From Paracoccaceae bacterium (GTDB taxonomy: Bacteria; Pseudomonadota; Alphaproteobacteria; Rhodobacterales; Rhodobacteraceae): a DNA stretch of 39,061 nucleotides. Positions 31,093 to 38,902 of this stretch are shown here, piece after piece. The stretch lies in contig JALTNO010000339.1 of NCBI GenBank assembly GCA_027000645.1, positions 1-39,061 on the forward strand, read 5' to 3'. The notes beneath the pieces were generated by a model. That model saw only the letters and a list, made by a program, of their open reading frames with translations. It ran no database searches and was not told the origin of the DNA. A program made the position numbers and the translations under genes. Positions within the stretch are counted from its first letter, which is position 1, and every line of letters begins with the position of its first letter.

Positions 31093-33144
31093 ATGCGCAT
31101 TTCTTCCCTGCTCGTCGTCGGACTGGTCTTTGCTGCGGCCGCTGCACTGTCGCTGATTGCGGCCGGCTTTGCCGTCGGCGCGATCGAGGACAGGACCGAG
31201 ATTTCCCTGCGTCGGGCCTTCGACGAATCGGGGCTGGAATGGGCCGAGGTCGAGGCCGACGGGCTGCGGGTGATCCTCGCCGGCACGGCCCCCGACGAGG
31301 CCACCCGGTTCGAGGCCATACGGGTGGCCGGCCGCATCGTCGATGCGACGCGGATCATTGACGAAACCGATGTTCGCCCGGCCTCGGACCTGGCGCCGCC
31401 GCAATTTTCCGCCGAGATCCTGCGAAACGATCACGGCATCTCGGTCATCGGGCTGGTCCCGGCCGACTTCGACCGCGATGCCATGGCCCGGCGCCTGCGG
31501 CAGGCGGCCGGTTCGGCCGAGGTGGTGGATCTTCTCGAGGTGGCCGACTACCCGGTTCCCCCCGGCTGGGACGAGGCCATGGATTACGCGATCCGGGCGC
31601 TGGCCAGGCTGCCCCGGTCGAAGGTCTCCGTCCGCGCCGGGAACGTCGCCATCACCGCCATCGCCGACAGCCGCCGCCAGCGCGATGCGCTCGACCGGGG
31701 GCTGCGCGAAGAGGTGCCGGGGGGGGTGAAGCTGGCGCTCGACATCGCTGCGCCGCGCCCGGTGATCACGCCGTTCACGCTGCGCTTCATCATCGGCGAC
31801 AAGGGGGCGCGATTCGATGCCTGCTCGGCCGACAGCGAAGAGGCACGCGCACGCATCCTCTCGGCCGCCCGCGCCGCCGGGCTGGAGGGGGCGGCGCAAT
31901 GCACCATCGGCATGGGCGTGCCCACCCCCAGCTGGGCGCGCGCGGTCGAGGCGGGGATCGCCGCGCTGGCCGAACTGGGCCGGGGCGCGATCACCTATGC
32001 CGATACCGACATCACGCTGGTGGCCGCCGAGGGCGTGGACAGCGCGCTTTTCGACCGGGTCGTGGGCGAGCTGGAGGCGCAGTTGCCGAAGTCATTTGCG
32101 CTTCACCCGGTGTTGCCGAAGCCGGTGGAAAAGGCCGATGTGGACAGTATCGAGTTCATCGCCACGCTCAGCCCCGAGGGTCTGGTGCAGATGCGCGGCA
32201 AGATGGGGGACGCGCGCAGCCGCCGGATGGCGGCCAGCTATGCCAAGGCGCTGTTCGGGTCCGAAAACACCCACATGGCGGCCCGTCTGGCCGAAGGCCT
32301 GCCGGCGAACTGGTCGGTGCGGGTTCTGGCCGGTCTTGACGCCCTGTCGCAGCTTTCACGCGGTTTCGTGTCGATCACGCCCGACAATGTGGTGCTGCGC
32401 GGGGAAAGCGATCACGAAAGTGTCCGTGCGGAGATCTCGCGGATTCTCGCCGACAAGCTGGGGGCCGAGGCCGCCTTCGATCTCTCGATCACCTACCGGC
32501 CGCCGCCGCCCGAGCCCGAGATCAAGGCGCCCGATCCGGAAATCTGCCTGCAGAAACTGGTCGAGATCCAGAAGGAAAAGAAGATTTCCTTCGAGCCGGG
32601 TTCGGCCAACATCGCGGCCGAATCGCTGGACGTGATGGACGAGATCGCCGGGGTTCTCAACGATTGCGGGGAAATCCGGCTTGAGATTCAGGGCCATACG
32701 GACAGCCAGGGGCGGGCCGAGATGAATCTCAGGCTCAGCCAGCTGCGCGCGCAGACGGTTCTGGACGAACTGCGGGCAAGGCGGGTTCTGACTTCGAGCT
32801 ACCGGGCGGTGGGCTATGGCGAAACCCGCCCCATCGCCGACAACGAGACCGAAGAGGGACGAGAGGCGAACCGCCGGATCGAGTTTCATCTGATCCGCCC
32901 CGACAAGGCGCGCGACGGTGAGGGGGGTGATGACGGGGCGGCCGGCGGGTCGTCACCCGCAGGCGACGGCGCCGATGCCACGGCTGGGCCGCAGGCGGAT
33001 CAGGCGAAAGGCGCCACCGGGGACGGCGCGGGCACGCAGGCGTCTCCAATTCCCAGGGTCAGGCCGCGCCCGCGCCCGACAACGGGCGAGAGCCACCCGC
33101 CATCACCGAACGAACCGTCATCCACACCGGAGGCCAGGGAATGA
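31093..33144 (+). CDS. OmpA-family protein with three internal BON-like repeats
   Basis: The 683-residue protein has an N-terminal membrane segment or signal anchor (SLLVVGLVFAAAAALSLIAAGFAVG, residues 4-28), a long periplasmic part and a C-terminal OmpA peptidoglycan-binding domain (about 497-605: KISFEPGSANI, LEIQGHTDSQG with its Asp, and EANRRIEFHL with its Arg). Between them, one pattern returns three times at about residues 155, 277 and 403: P-x2-W, then AL-x2-L-x-R, then a short beta segment and a charged helix. Other stretches (EADGLRVILAGTAPDEATRFEAI) look like BON domains, as in mycobacterial ArfA. The last 70 residues are Gly/Pro/Asp-rich and probably disordered. It overlaps the next gene by four bases. 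Confidence 0.85.
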   Translation: MRISSLLVVGLVFAAAAALSLIAAGFAVGAIEDRTEISLRRAFDESGLEWAEVEADGLRVILAGTAPDEATRFEAIRVAGRIVDATRIIDETDVRPASDLAPPQFSAEILRNDHGISVIGLVPADFDRDAMARRLRQAAGSAEVVDLLEVADYPVPPGWDEAMDYAIRALARLPRSKVSVRAGNVAITAIADSRRQRDALDRGLREEVPGGVKLALDIAAPRPVITPFTLRFIIGDKGARFDACSADSEEARARILSAARAAGLEGAAQCTIGMGVPTPSWARAVEAGIAALAELGRGAITYADTDITLVAAEGVDSALFDRVVGELEAQLPKSFALHPVLPKPVEKADVDSIEFIATLSPEGLVQMRGKMGDARSRRMAASYAKALFGSENTHMAARLAEGLPANWSVRVLAGLDALSQLSRGFVSITPDNVVLRGESDHESVRAEISRILADKLGAEAAFDLSITYRPPPPEPEIKAPDPEICLQKLVEIQKEKKISFEPGSANIAAESLDVMDEIAGVLNDCGEIRLEIQGHTDSQGRAEMNLRLSQLRAQTVLDELRARRVLTSSYRAVGYGETRPIADNETEEGREANRRIEFHLIRPDKARDGEGGDDGAAGGSSPAGDGADATAGPQADQAKGATGDGAGTQASPIPRVRPRPRPTTGESHPPSPNEPSSTPEARE

Positions 33145-33461
33145 ACCGGACCGAGTTCATCATCACCACCGCAGTCATCCTGTTCGTCGCCTTCGCGCTG
33201 GGATGGTTTGCCAACTGGCTGGTGCATCGTTTCACCCGTGTCCGGCAAAGCGACGTGGCCGATCTGGAGCGCATGAGCCAGGAGCTGCACGAAGCGGAAG
33301 AAGCGCGCGATCAGGCCATCACCTACCTGCAGCAGCGCGAGGCCGAGCTGACCAACCAGCTGGTCCAGACCGAGGCCGAACTGCGCGCGGCGATGGACGG
33401 GCTGCGTGATGCCCGGCAGGAAGCCGAGGAACTGCGCGCGCGGCTTGAGGGCCGGGCCTGA
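33141..33461 (+). CDS. Membrane-anchored coiled-coil protein
   Basis: The 106-residue product has one N-terminal helix (FIITTAVILFVAFALGWFANWLVHRF, residues 6-31) and then an unbroken charged coiled coil to the end (DVADLERMSQELHEAEEARDQAITYLQQREAELTNQL...). Its ATG overlaps the OmpA-family gene stop (ATGA), which argues for a joint function. With the OmpA protein on the periplasmic side, it could form part of an envelope bridge, but this is inference; no family name was recognised. Confidence 0.82.
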   Translation: MNRTEFIITTAVILFVAFALGWFANWLVHRFTRVRQSDVADLERMSQELHEAEEARDQAITYLQQREAELTNQLVQTEAELRAAMDGLRDARQEAEELRARLEGRA

Positions 33462-33476
33462 CCGGGCGGCGGCGCG

Positions 33477-33917
33477 CTACCACCGGTTCAGCGCCGCTTC
33501 GTCCTCTTCCCTGGCGGCCACCCAGCCGGCGCCACGCGCGGTGATCTCCTTTTTCCAGAAGGGCGCGCGCGACTTGAGATAGTCCATGAGGTATTCGGCC
33601 GCCTCGAAGGCATCCTTGCGGTGCCGGGCGGCGGTGGCAACCATCATGATCCGTTCGCCCGGTTTCAGCCGTCCGTGGCGGTGAATCACCAGCACATCGC
33701 CCAGCCCCCACCGCGCCATGGCCTTTTCGGCAATGCCGGTGATCGCCCTTTCGGTCATGCCGGCGTAGTGTTCGATCTCCATCGCGGTCAGGGCGCCGTC
33801 AAGGTCGCGGACGATTCCCGTGAAGGTCACGACTGCGCCCATGCCGGCGCAGTTGCGGGCGAAGGCTTCGGATTCGGCGCCAAGGTCGAAGGGGTCTTCC
33901 TGAACGGCGATGCGCAT
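33477..33917 (-). CDS. moaE: Molybdopterin synthase large subunit MoaE
   Basis: MoaE with thiocarboxylated MoaD adds two sulfurs to precursor Z (cPMP) to make molybdopterin. The 146-residue protein has FTGIVRDLDG, EHYAGMTERAI, VIHRHGRLKPGERIMMVATAARHR and the catalytic YLKSRAPFWKKE with its conserved Lys residues. The ATG at 33917 (MRIAVQEDPFDLG) lies five bases after the moaD stop; longer frames upstream overlap moaD. Together with moaD it is probably expressed from the uvrC-pgsA side. Confidence 0.96.
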   Translation of the reverse strand: MRIAVQEDPFDLGAESEAFARNCAGMGAVVTFTGIVRDLDGALTAMEIEHYAGMTERAITGIAEKAMARWGLGDVLVIHRHGRLKPGERIMMVATAARHRKDAFEAAEYLMDYLKSRAPFWKKEITARGAGWVAAREEDEAALNRW

Positions 33918-33922
33918 GGGGG

Positions 33923-34171
33923 TCAGCCTCCGGTCATCGGGGGGAAGAAGGCGACCTCGCGCACGCCGGCAAGCGGGGCGTCGAAATCCCGCAATTCCTG
34001 GTCCAGCGCGACCCGCAGCGCCGACGGGTCGGCGAAGGCCGCGGCATAGCGTTCTTCGCGGGCCTTCAGTTCCTCGACCAGTTCGGCCACGGTTGCGGCC
34101 TGTGTCTCGACCTGCTCGCGCGGGATACCTATGCGTTCGCGGACCCACGCGAAATAGAGAACGTCCAGCAT
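33923..34171 (-). CDS. moaD: Molybdopterin synthase sulfur carrier MoaD
   Basis: A ubiquitin-like protein of 82 residues ending in the Gly-Gly (PPMTGG) on which sulfur is carried. MLDVLYFAWVRERIGIP is the expected first strand and helix. The ATG at 34171 overlaps the pgsA stop (TGATG) with AAGGAG eight bases upstream; a GTG one codon earlier (34174) is possible. moaE follows directly, giving a coupled synthase pair. Confidence 0.94.
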   Translation of the reverse strand: MLDVLYFAWVRERIGIPREQVETQAATVAELVEELKAREERYAAAFADPSALRVALDQELRDFDAPLAGVREVAFFPPMTGG

Positions 34172-34836
34172 CACAGCGGCTCCTTCAGATGGGGCAGGGC
34201 CTTTCGGAAATAGTCAAATCCGGTGACGATCGTCAACGCGGCCGCCAGCCAGAGCATCCACAGCCCCAGCCGGCCGGACCAGATCATGCCGGCATAATAG
34301 CCGCGCAGGCCCTGAAGGTCTTCGGCCCTGCCCTTGAGGATGTCGTTGACCATCGTCTGATCCATTTTCCAGGCGGCCTGCAGCAGGTAGTGTTCGAAGA
34401 TGCCCTGGGAAAACAGGATGGCGATGGCGACCATCTGGAGGGTGGTTTTCCATTTGGCCAGTTTCGTCACCTTCAGCGTGCCGGCGGTATCGCCGAGAAA
34501 TTCGCGCAGGCCCGACACGAACACTTCGCGAAACAGGATGAAGGTGGCGGGCAGCACCAGCCAGGGCGACATGGAGGAATAGCCCACGATCACCATCAGC
34601 GCGATGATCACCATCGCCTTGTCGGCAATCGGGTCGAGCATGGCGCCGAGTCTGGTTTCCTGGCTCCATGCACGGGCGAGATAGCCGTCGATCCAGTCGG
34701 TTGCGGCGGCGCTCAGGAACAGGATCAGTGCGAACCAGTCTGCATAGGGGCGGGTGAAGTAGAGGAACATCACCGCGACACCGGGGGCGGCGACAAGGCG
34801 CAGAACGGTCAGGAGATTGGGCAGGTTCCACTTCAT
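34171..34836 (-). CDS. pgsA: CDP-diacylglycerol-glycerol-3-phosphate 3-phosphatidyltransferase
   Basis: PgsA makes phosphatidylglycerophosphate, the precursor of phosphatidylglycerol and cardiolipin, in the inner membrane. The 221-residue protein has several membrane helices and a perfect CDP-alcohol phosphotransferase signature: Asp47, Asp50-Gly51, Ala54-Arg55, Gly64, Asp68 and Asp72 (D-x2-DG-x2-AR-x8-G-x3-D-x3-D). MKWNLPNLLTVLRLVAAP is the usual start. It is about 20-30 residues longer than short homologues because of an insertion around FEHYLLQAAWKMDQTMVND. It lies between uvrC and moaD, overlapping the latter. Confidence 0.95.
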   Translation of the reverse strand: MKWNLPNLLTVLRLVAAPGVAVMFLYFTRPYADWFALILFLSAAATDWIDGYLARAWSQETRLGAMLDPIADKAMVIIALMVIVGYSSMSPWLVLPATFILFREVFVSGLREFLGDTAGTLKVTKLAKWKTTLQMVAIAILFSQGIFEHYLLQAAWKMDQTMVNDILKGRAEDLQGLRGYYAGMIWSGRLGLWMLWLAAALTIVTGFDYFRKALPHLKEPL

Positions 34837-34880
34837 GCGTGGACCCTACAATGACCGGTCGGGACAGAAAAGCGGGCGTC

Positions 34881-34940
34881 GGCAGAATCTGCCCTGGCGG
34901 GCAGATGCCTCCGGCGGGAGTATTTCCGGCAAGATGAAGG
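34881..34940. repeat. Extragenic palindromic element, REP-like
   Basis: Between uvrC and pgsA, ATCTGCCC-TGGC-GGGCAGAT (34887-34906) forms eight perfect pairs, followed by the short stem CTCC-GGCG-GGAG (34909-34920), TATTT and AAGATGAAGG. I recall near-identical sentences, a CCTCCGGCGGG core then ATTT and AAGATGAA, scattered between genes in many Rhodobacterales genomes, but cannot check this here. It may act as a terminator or mRNA 3' end. Confidence 0.5.
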
Positions 34941-34955
34941 GGGGGCGCCGGCCGC

Positions 34956-36833
34956 TCAGCCGCGGTCGTGAAAGAAGGCATGGATGGTTTCGGCAAGGGC
35001 GTCGGAAATGCCGTCCACCGCCTTGAGGTCGGCCACTGCGGCGCGGCTGACGGCCTTGGCCGAACCGAAATGGGCCAGAAGCGCGCGTTTTCGCCCGGCA
35101 CCGATGCCCGGTATTTCGTCCAGCGGCGTTGCTCCCACGGCGCGGGCGCGTTTGGCCCGGTGGGTGCCGATGGCAAAGCGGTGGGCCTCGTCCCGCAGGC
35201 GCTGGATGAAGTAGAGCACCGGGTCATTGTGCCGCAGGGCAAAGGGCGGTCGGCCGGGGCGGTGGAACTCTTCCTTGCCGGCATTGCGGTCGATGCCCTT
35301 GGCAACGCCGATGACGGGGATGTCGGACAGTCCGAAGCCTTCCATGATCCCGGCCACCGCCGAAACCTGCCCGGCGCCGCCATCGATCAGCAGCAGGTCG
35401 GGCCATTGGTCGCCGTGGCGGTCCGGGTCTTCCTTGAGAAGCCGGGCGAAGCGGCGGGTCAGCACCTCTTTCATCATGGCGAAGTCGTCCCCCGGCGCGA
35501 GATCATCGCCCTTGATGTTGAATTTGCGGTAGCTGCTCTTGCGGAAGCCTTCGGGGCCCGCGACGATCATTGCGCCGACGGCGTTGGTGCCCTGGATGTG
35601 CGAGTTGTCGTAGACCTCGATCCTCTTCGGCGGCGTGCCCAGGTCGAACGCCTCGGCCAGCCCCCGCAGCAGCCTTGCCTGCGTGGCGTGTTCGGCCATC
35701 CGGCGGGCCAGGGATTCGCGTGCGTTGCGCAGCGCCCCGGCGACAAGCTCTGCCTTTTCGCCGCGCATGGGCACGACCAGATCGACCTTGCGCCCGGCCT
35801 TGCGGGTCAGCGCCGCGCTCATCAGGTCGGCGTTCTCGATCGCGTCGGACAGGATGATCTGCCGGGGCAGTTCCTTGTTGTCGTAGAACTGGCCGAGAAA
35901 GCCCTCCATCACCTCGGCCGGCGACATGTCGTCCGAGATGCGCGGGTAGAAGTCCTGGTTGCCCCAGTTCTGGTGCGCGCGGATGAAGAAGACCTGGACG
36001 CAGGCCTGCCCGCCCTCCATGTGCAGCGCGATCACGTCGGCCTCGTCCACGGTGCGGGGGTTGATGGATTGCGACCCCTGCACTTCGGTCAGCGCGCGGA
36101 TCCGGTCGCGCAGGGCGGCGGCGCGTTCGAATTCCAGCGCGGCCGAGGCTTCCTGCATCTGCCGGGCCAGTTCCTCCTGAATTCCGGTCGATCGCCCGCT
36201 GAGGAAGCGTTCGGCATCGCGCACGCTGTTTGCGTAGTCCCGTTCCGAGATCAGGCCCACGCAAGGCGCCGAGCAGCGCCTGATCTGGTAGAGCAGGCAG
36301 GGCCGCGTGCGCCCTTCGAAGGTGGAATCGGGGCAGTTGCGCAGCAGAAATACCTTCTGCAGCTGGTTCAGGGTACGGTTGACCGCAGCGGCGCTGGCGA
36401 AGGGGCCGAAATAGGCCCCCTTGTCGCGTCGCGCTCCGCGATGCTTGCGGATCTGGGGGAAGGGGTGATCCTTGGCAATCAGGATGTTGGGAAAGCTCTT
36501 GTCGTCGCGCAGCAGCACGTTGTAGCGCGGCTTGAGCTGCTTGATGAGGTTCTGCTCCAGCAGCAGCGCCTCGGTTTCCGTATTCGTGGTCAGAAACATC
36601 ATCGAGGCAGTGGCCGCGATCATCCGCTGGATCCGGGGCGAATGCCCGGTGGGGCGGGCATAGCTGGAAACCCGGGCCCGGAGGTTGCGGGCCTTGCCGA
36701 CATAGAGAACCCGCGCCTGCGCATCCAGCATCCGGTACACGCCGGGCGAGTTGTCCAGCGTGGCAAGATAGGCCTGGATGCAGGCATGTCCCGTGACCGG
36801 TGCCGGGGGGCTGTCATCTTTTCCCGTGGTCAT
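34956..36833 (-). CDS. uvrC: Excinuclease ABC subunit C
   Basis: UvrC makes both incisions around bulky DNA lesions in nucleotide-excision repair with UvrA and UvrB. The 625-residue protein has a GIY-YIG nuclease domain ([31 protein letters not shown], about 28-58), a Cys-rich stretch ([19 protein letters not shown]) fitting an Fe-S site, the UvrB-binding UVR helix ([23 protein letters not shown]), an RNase-H-like nuclease ([34 protein letters not shown]) and a tandem helix-hairpin-helix C-terminus ([18 protein letters not shown]). Length is typical. The upstream DNA holds a LexA-like box and a DnaA box. Confidence 0.97.
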   Translation of the reverse strand: MTTGKDDSPPAPVTGHACIQAYLATLDNSPGVYRMLDAQARVLYVGKARNLRARVSSYARPTGHSPRIQRMIAATASMMFLTTNTETEALLLEQNLIKQLKPRYNVLLRDDKSFPNILIAKDHPFPQIRKHRGARRDKGAYFGPFASAAAVNRTLNQLQKVFLLRNCPDSTFEGRTRPCLLYQIRRCSAPCVGLISERDYANSVRDAERFLSGRSTGIQEELARQMQEASAALEFERAAALRDRIRALTEVQGSQSINPRTVDEADVIALHMEGGQACVQVFFIRAHQNWGNQDFYPRISDDMSPAEVMEGFLGQFYDNKELPRQIILSDAIENADLMSAALTRKAGRKVDLVVPMRGEKAELVAGALRNARESLARRMAEHATQARLLRGLAEAFDLGTPPKRIEVYDNSHIQGTNAVGAMIVAGPEGFRKSSYRKFNIKGDDLAPGDDFAMMKEVLTRRFARLLKEDPDRHGDQWPDLLLIDGGAGQVSAVAGIMEGFGLSDIPVIGVAKGIDRNAGKEEFHRPGRPPFALRHNDPVLYFIQRLRDEAHRFAIGTHRAKRARAVGATPLDEIPGIGAGRKRALLAHFGSAKAVSRAAVADLKAVDGISDALAETIHAFFHDRG

Positions 36834-36910
36834 GGCCGGGAGATATGATTCTCTGGCGTCGGCTGCAATCTCGGGACGTCGGAATCAAGGGAAAACAAAT
36901 CCACGACTCT

Positions 36911-36919
36911 TGTGGATAA
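36911..36919 (-). promoter_or_regulatory. Perfect DnaA box upstream of uvrC
   Basis: TGTGGATAA is the complement of TTATCCACA, about 80 bp before the uvrC start. It sits between GANTC sites and next to the LexA-like box. Confidence 0.5.
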
Positions 36920-36928
36920 CTGCGGAGA

Positions 36929-36943
36929 TAACTTCTGGCGAAC
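36929..36943 (-). promoter_or_regulatory. LexA-like box upstream of uvrC
   Basis: On the minus strand GTTC-GCCAGAA-GTTA matches the alphaproteobacterial LexA consensus GTTC-N7-GTTC at seven of eight positions, about 100 bp before the uvrC ATG. SOS control of uvrC is inferred. Confidence 0.4.
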
Positions 36944-37072
36944 GTGGAATTTTCCTTGAATCACGCCGATTTCGCCGGCTTGCACAAAAAATGGGCACTT
37001 ACTTAAGATATTGAAATCATTGGCGATCTTTTTTCACCATCCGCAAGTTGATGAAATTCAAGGAAATTTCCG

Positions 37073-37095
37073 GCCGGCGCCGGGAACGCGCCGGC
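37073..37095 (-). terminator. Hairpin at the 3' end of the SDR gene
   Basis: GCCGGCGC (37073-37080) pairs with GCGCCGGC (37088-37095) around seven bases, about 30 bp past the SDR stop. It is followed on the minus strand by GGAAATTTCC, with only a short T-run. Confidence 0.5.
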
Positions 37096-37125
37096 ACCGG
37101 TGTAAAACTTGAAGTTGGGGATCAC

Positions 37126-37929
37126 CTATTCGACCCCCGCCACATCCGGTGTCTGCCATCCGAGATGCTGCCCGGCATCCACGCAAAGCAACTGACCGGT
37201 GACCGCGGGAGCATCGAGGAAATAGCCCAGGGCTCCGGTGATGTCGGACGGGTTCACCCCCCGTCCCGAGATCGTGTTCGCCCGCTGCGCGGCGAAATGT
37301 GCCTCGCTTTGCCGATGCCCCCGAAGGGTGGGGCCCGGTCCGATGGCATTGACCCGGATCGCCGGGGCAAGTGCCTGTGCCGCCGTGCGCGTCAGCGTCC
37401 ACAGGCCGGCCTTGGCTATGGTGTAGGACATGAATTCCGGGGTCAGCTTGCGCACCCGCTGGTCGATCATGTTGACGATCAGCCCGGTGGCGCGCGGCTC
37501 TCCCGCCGCGTCGGTTTCCGCTACCAGCCCCTGGGCCGCCATCGCCTGGGTCAGGACGAAGGGCGCGCGCAGGTTGCTTTCGACATGCCGGTCCCAGGAT
37601 TCGCGCGTGGCGGTGGTGATCGAGTCGTGCTCGAAAATCGAGGCGTTGTTGACCAGACAGGTGATCGGGCCGCCCAGGGCATCCGCCGCTGTGGGCAGCA
37701 GCCGGGTGGTCTGCGATTCGTCCAGAAGATCGGCCTGCAACACGGCCGCCTGCCGGCCAAGCGTGCGGATGCCCCGGGCGGTTTCCTCGGCCCCCTCGCG
37801 CGAGGTGGCGAAATGCACGGCGACGTCAAAGCCGCGGCGGGCAAGGTAGAGCGCCATTTCCCGTCCCAGTCGCGCCCCGGCGCCGGTGACGAGTGCTCGG
37901 TTCATCGGTTCCATCGGACCTTCCGGCAT
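37126..37929 (-). CDS. Short-chain dehydrogenase, pteridine-reductase-like
   Basis: A 267-residue NAD(P)H-dependent SDR. The nucleotide motif TGAGARLG (15-22) has the TGxxxRLG form of pteridine reductases (FolM, PTR1) rather than the common TGxxxGIG. VNNAS is present; the catalytic residues read NMIDQRV (Asp156) then Y169-x3-K173, so an Asp takes the usual Ser place, again as in PTR1. It may reduce dihydropterins or dihydrofolate, with other SDR roles possible. The end LCVDAGQHLGWQTP is typical of this branch. ATGs at 37914 and 37905 are alternative starts. It follows the exchanger gene by 25 bp. Confidence 0.85.
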   Translation of the reverse strand: MPEGPMEPMNRALVTGAGARLGREMALYLARRGFDVAVHFATSREGAEETARGIRTLGRQAAVLQADLLDESQTTRLLPTAADALGGPITCLVNNASIFEHDSITTATRESWDRHVESNLRAPFVLTQAMAAQGLVAETDAAGEPRATGLIVNMIDQRVRKLTPEFMSYTIAKAGLWTLTRTAAQALAPAIRVNAIGPGPTLRGHRQSEAHFAAQRANTISGRGVNPSDITGALGYFLDAPAVTGQLLCVDAGQHLGWQTPDVAGVE

Positions 37930-37954
37930 TGTTCTTTCTCACCGGATTGATACG

Positions 37955-38902
37955 TCAAAACAGCACCGTCGCAACATAGCCGACGTAAAGCGCCGAAAAT
38001 GCCACCCCCCACAGCCGCGAGATGTCCCGGCACTGGAACACGAAGGGGATCAGCAGCAGGGAGGCGCCCAGCATCACCCACAGGTCGAAGGCGAGAAAGC
38101 CGGGATCGACGGGGATCGGTCCGAACATCGTGGCAATACCGACGATGGCGAGTAGATTGAACATGTTGGAGCCGATCACGTTGCCCAGCGCCACGTCGGT
38201 CTGCCGCCGCAACGCGGCCATGACCGAGGTGGCCAGTTCGGGCAGAGAGGTGCCGACGGCCACCAGCGTCAACCCGATCGCGGTTTCGGTCACGCCATAG
38301 GTGCGGGCGATGACCGAGGCATAGGTCACCAGCAGATGCGCCCCCAGCGGCAGGCCGATCATTCCCAGCACCAGGTAGATGCTGATCTGCCACCAGGGCA
38401 TGTCGGGATCGGCCTCTTCGATTTCCGAGACATCGACGACCGCGCAGGCGGCGCGATGGGCCATGGCGTCGCGGAACATGTCCCACAGCACCAGCGCCAG
38501 CACCGACAGAAGGATGACCCCGGTCACGGCGGTGAAGGTGCCGAACGAGGCCAGCGCGAAGAACAGGACCGAGGCGGCCAGCATCTGCAGATATGTCTTG
38601 CGGCTGTTGCACTGGCTGGTGCGGATGATGGACAGGACTGCCGGGATGCCCAGAACCAGCAGGATGTTGGCGGTATTCGACCCGACGACGTTGCCCAGCG
38701 CGATGCCCGGTGCGCCCTCCTGCACCGCCTTGATGGCCACCAGGAGCTCGGGCGCCGAGGTGCCGAAGGCAACCACCGTAAGGCTCACGATCAGCGCCGG
38801 CACGCCCAGCCGCAGGCTGAGGTTGACCGCGCCCCGCACCAGCGAATCTCCGGCCAGCAGCAGGATGGCAAGGCCCAGCCCGCACAGCAGCCACGCCATC
38901 AT
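37955..38902 (-). CDS. Na+/Ca2+ exchanger-family membrane protein (YrbG type)
   Basis: The 315-residue protein has ten to eleven membrane helices in two inverted repeats. Each repeat carries the alpha motif: AFGTSAPELLVAI with GNVVGSNTANILLVLG, and AVGTSLPELATSV with GNVIGSNMFNLLAIVG; these Ser/Glu/Asn residues bind the cation. The family exchanges Ca2+ or K+ for Na+ or H+. The ATG at 38902 (MMAWLLCGLG) has GGGAGGGG six bases upstream and overlaps the stop of the preceding gene; a frame from 38968 is not supported. Confidence 0.93.
   Translation of the reverse strand: MMAWLLCGLGLAILLLAGDSLVRGAVNLSLRLGVPALIVSLTVVAFGTSAPELLVAIKAVQEGAPGIALGNVVGSNTANILLVLGIPAVLSIIRTSQCNSRKTYLQMLAASVLFFALASFGTFTAVTGVILLSVLALVLWDMFRDAMAHRAACAVVDVSEIEEADPDMPWWQISIYLVLGMIGLPLGAHLLVTYASVIARTYGVTETAIGLTLVAVGTSLPELATSVMAALRRQTDVALGNVIGSNMFNLLAIVGIATMFGPIPVDPGFLAFDLWVMLGASLLLIPFVFQCRDISRLWGVAFSALYVGYVATVLF

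Larger units (their letters stand above)
36834..37072. promoter_or_regulatory. uvrC upstream region with clustered regulatory motifs
   Basis: This AT-rich stretch holds no credible gene. It has four GANTC sites (36847-36851, 36882-36886, 36905-36909, 36958-36962), a perfect DnaA box, a LexA-like box, and runs such as ACAAAAAAT and CTTTTTTCA around 36985-37035. The uvrC promoter must lie here, but no clear -35/-10 pair stands out. Confidence 0.5.

Noticed and set aside
36834-37125. Chromosomal or plasmid origin of replication
   Set aside because: AT-rich with one perfect DnaA box and many GANTC sites, but no box cluster and no dnaA, parAB, hemE or rep gene nearby.
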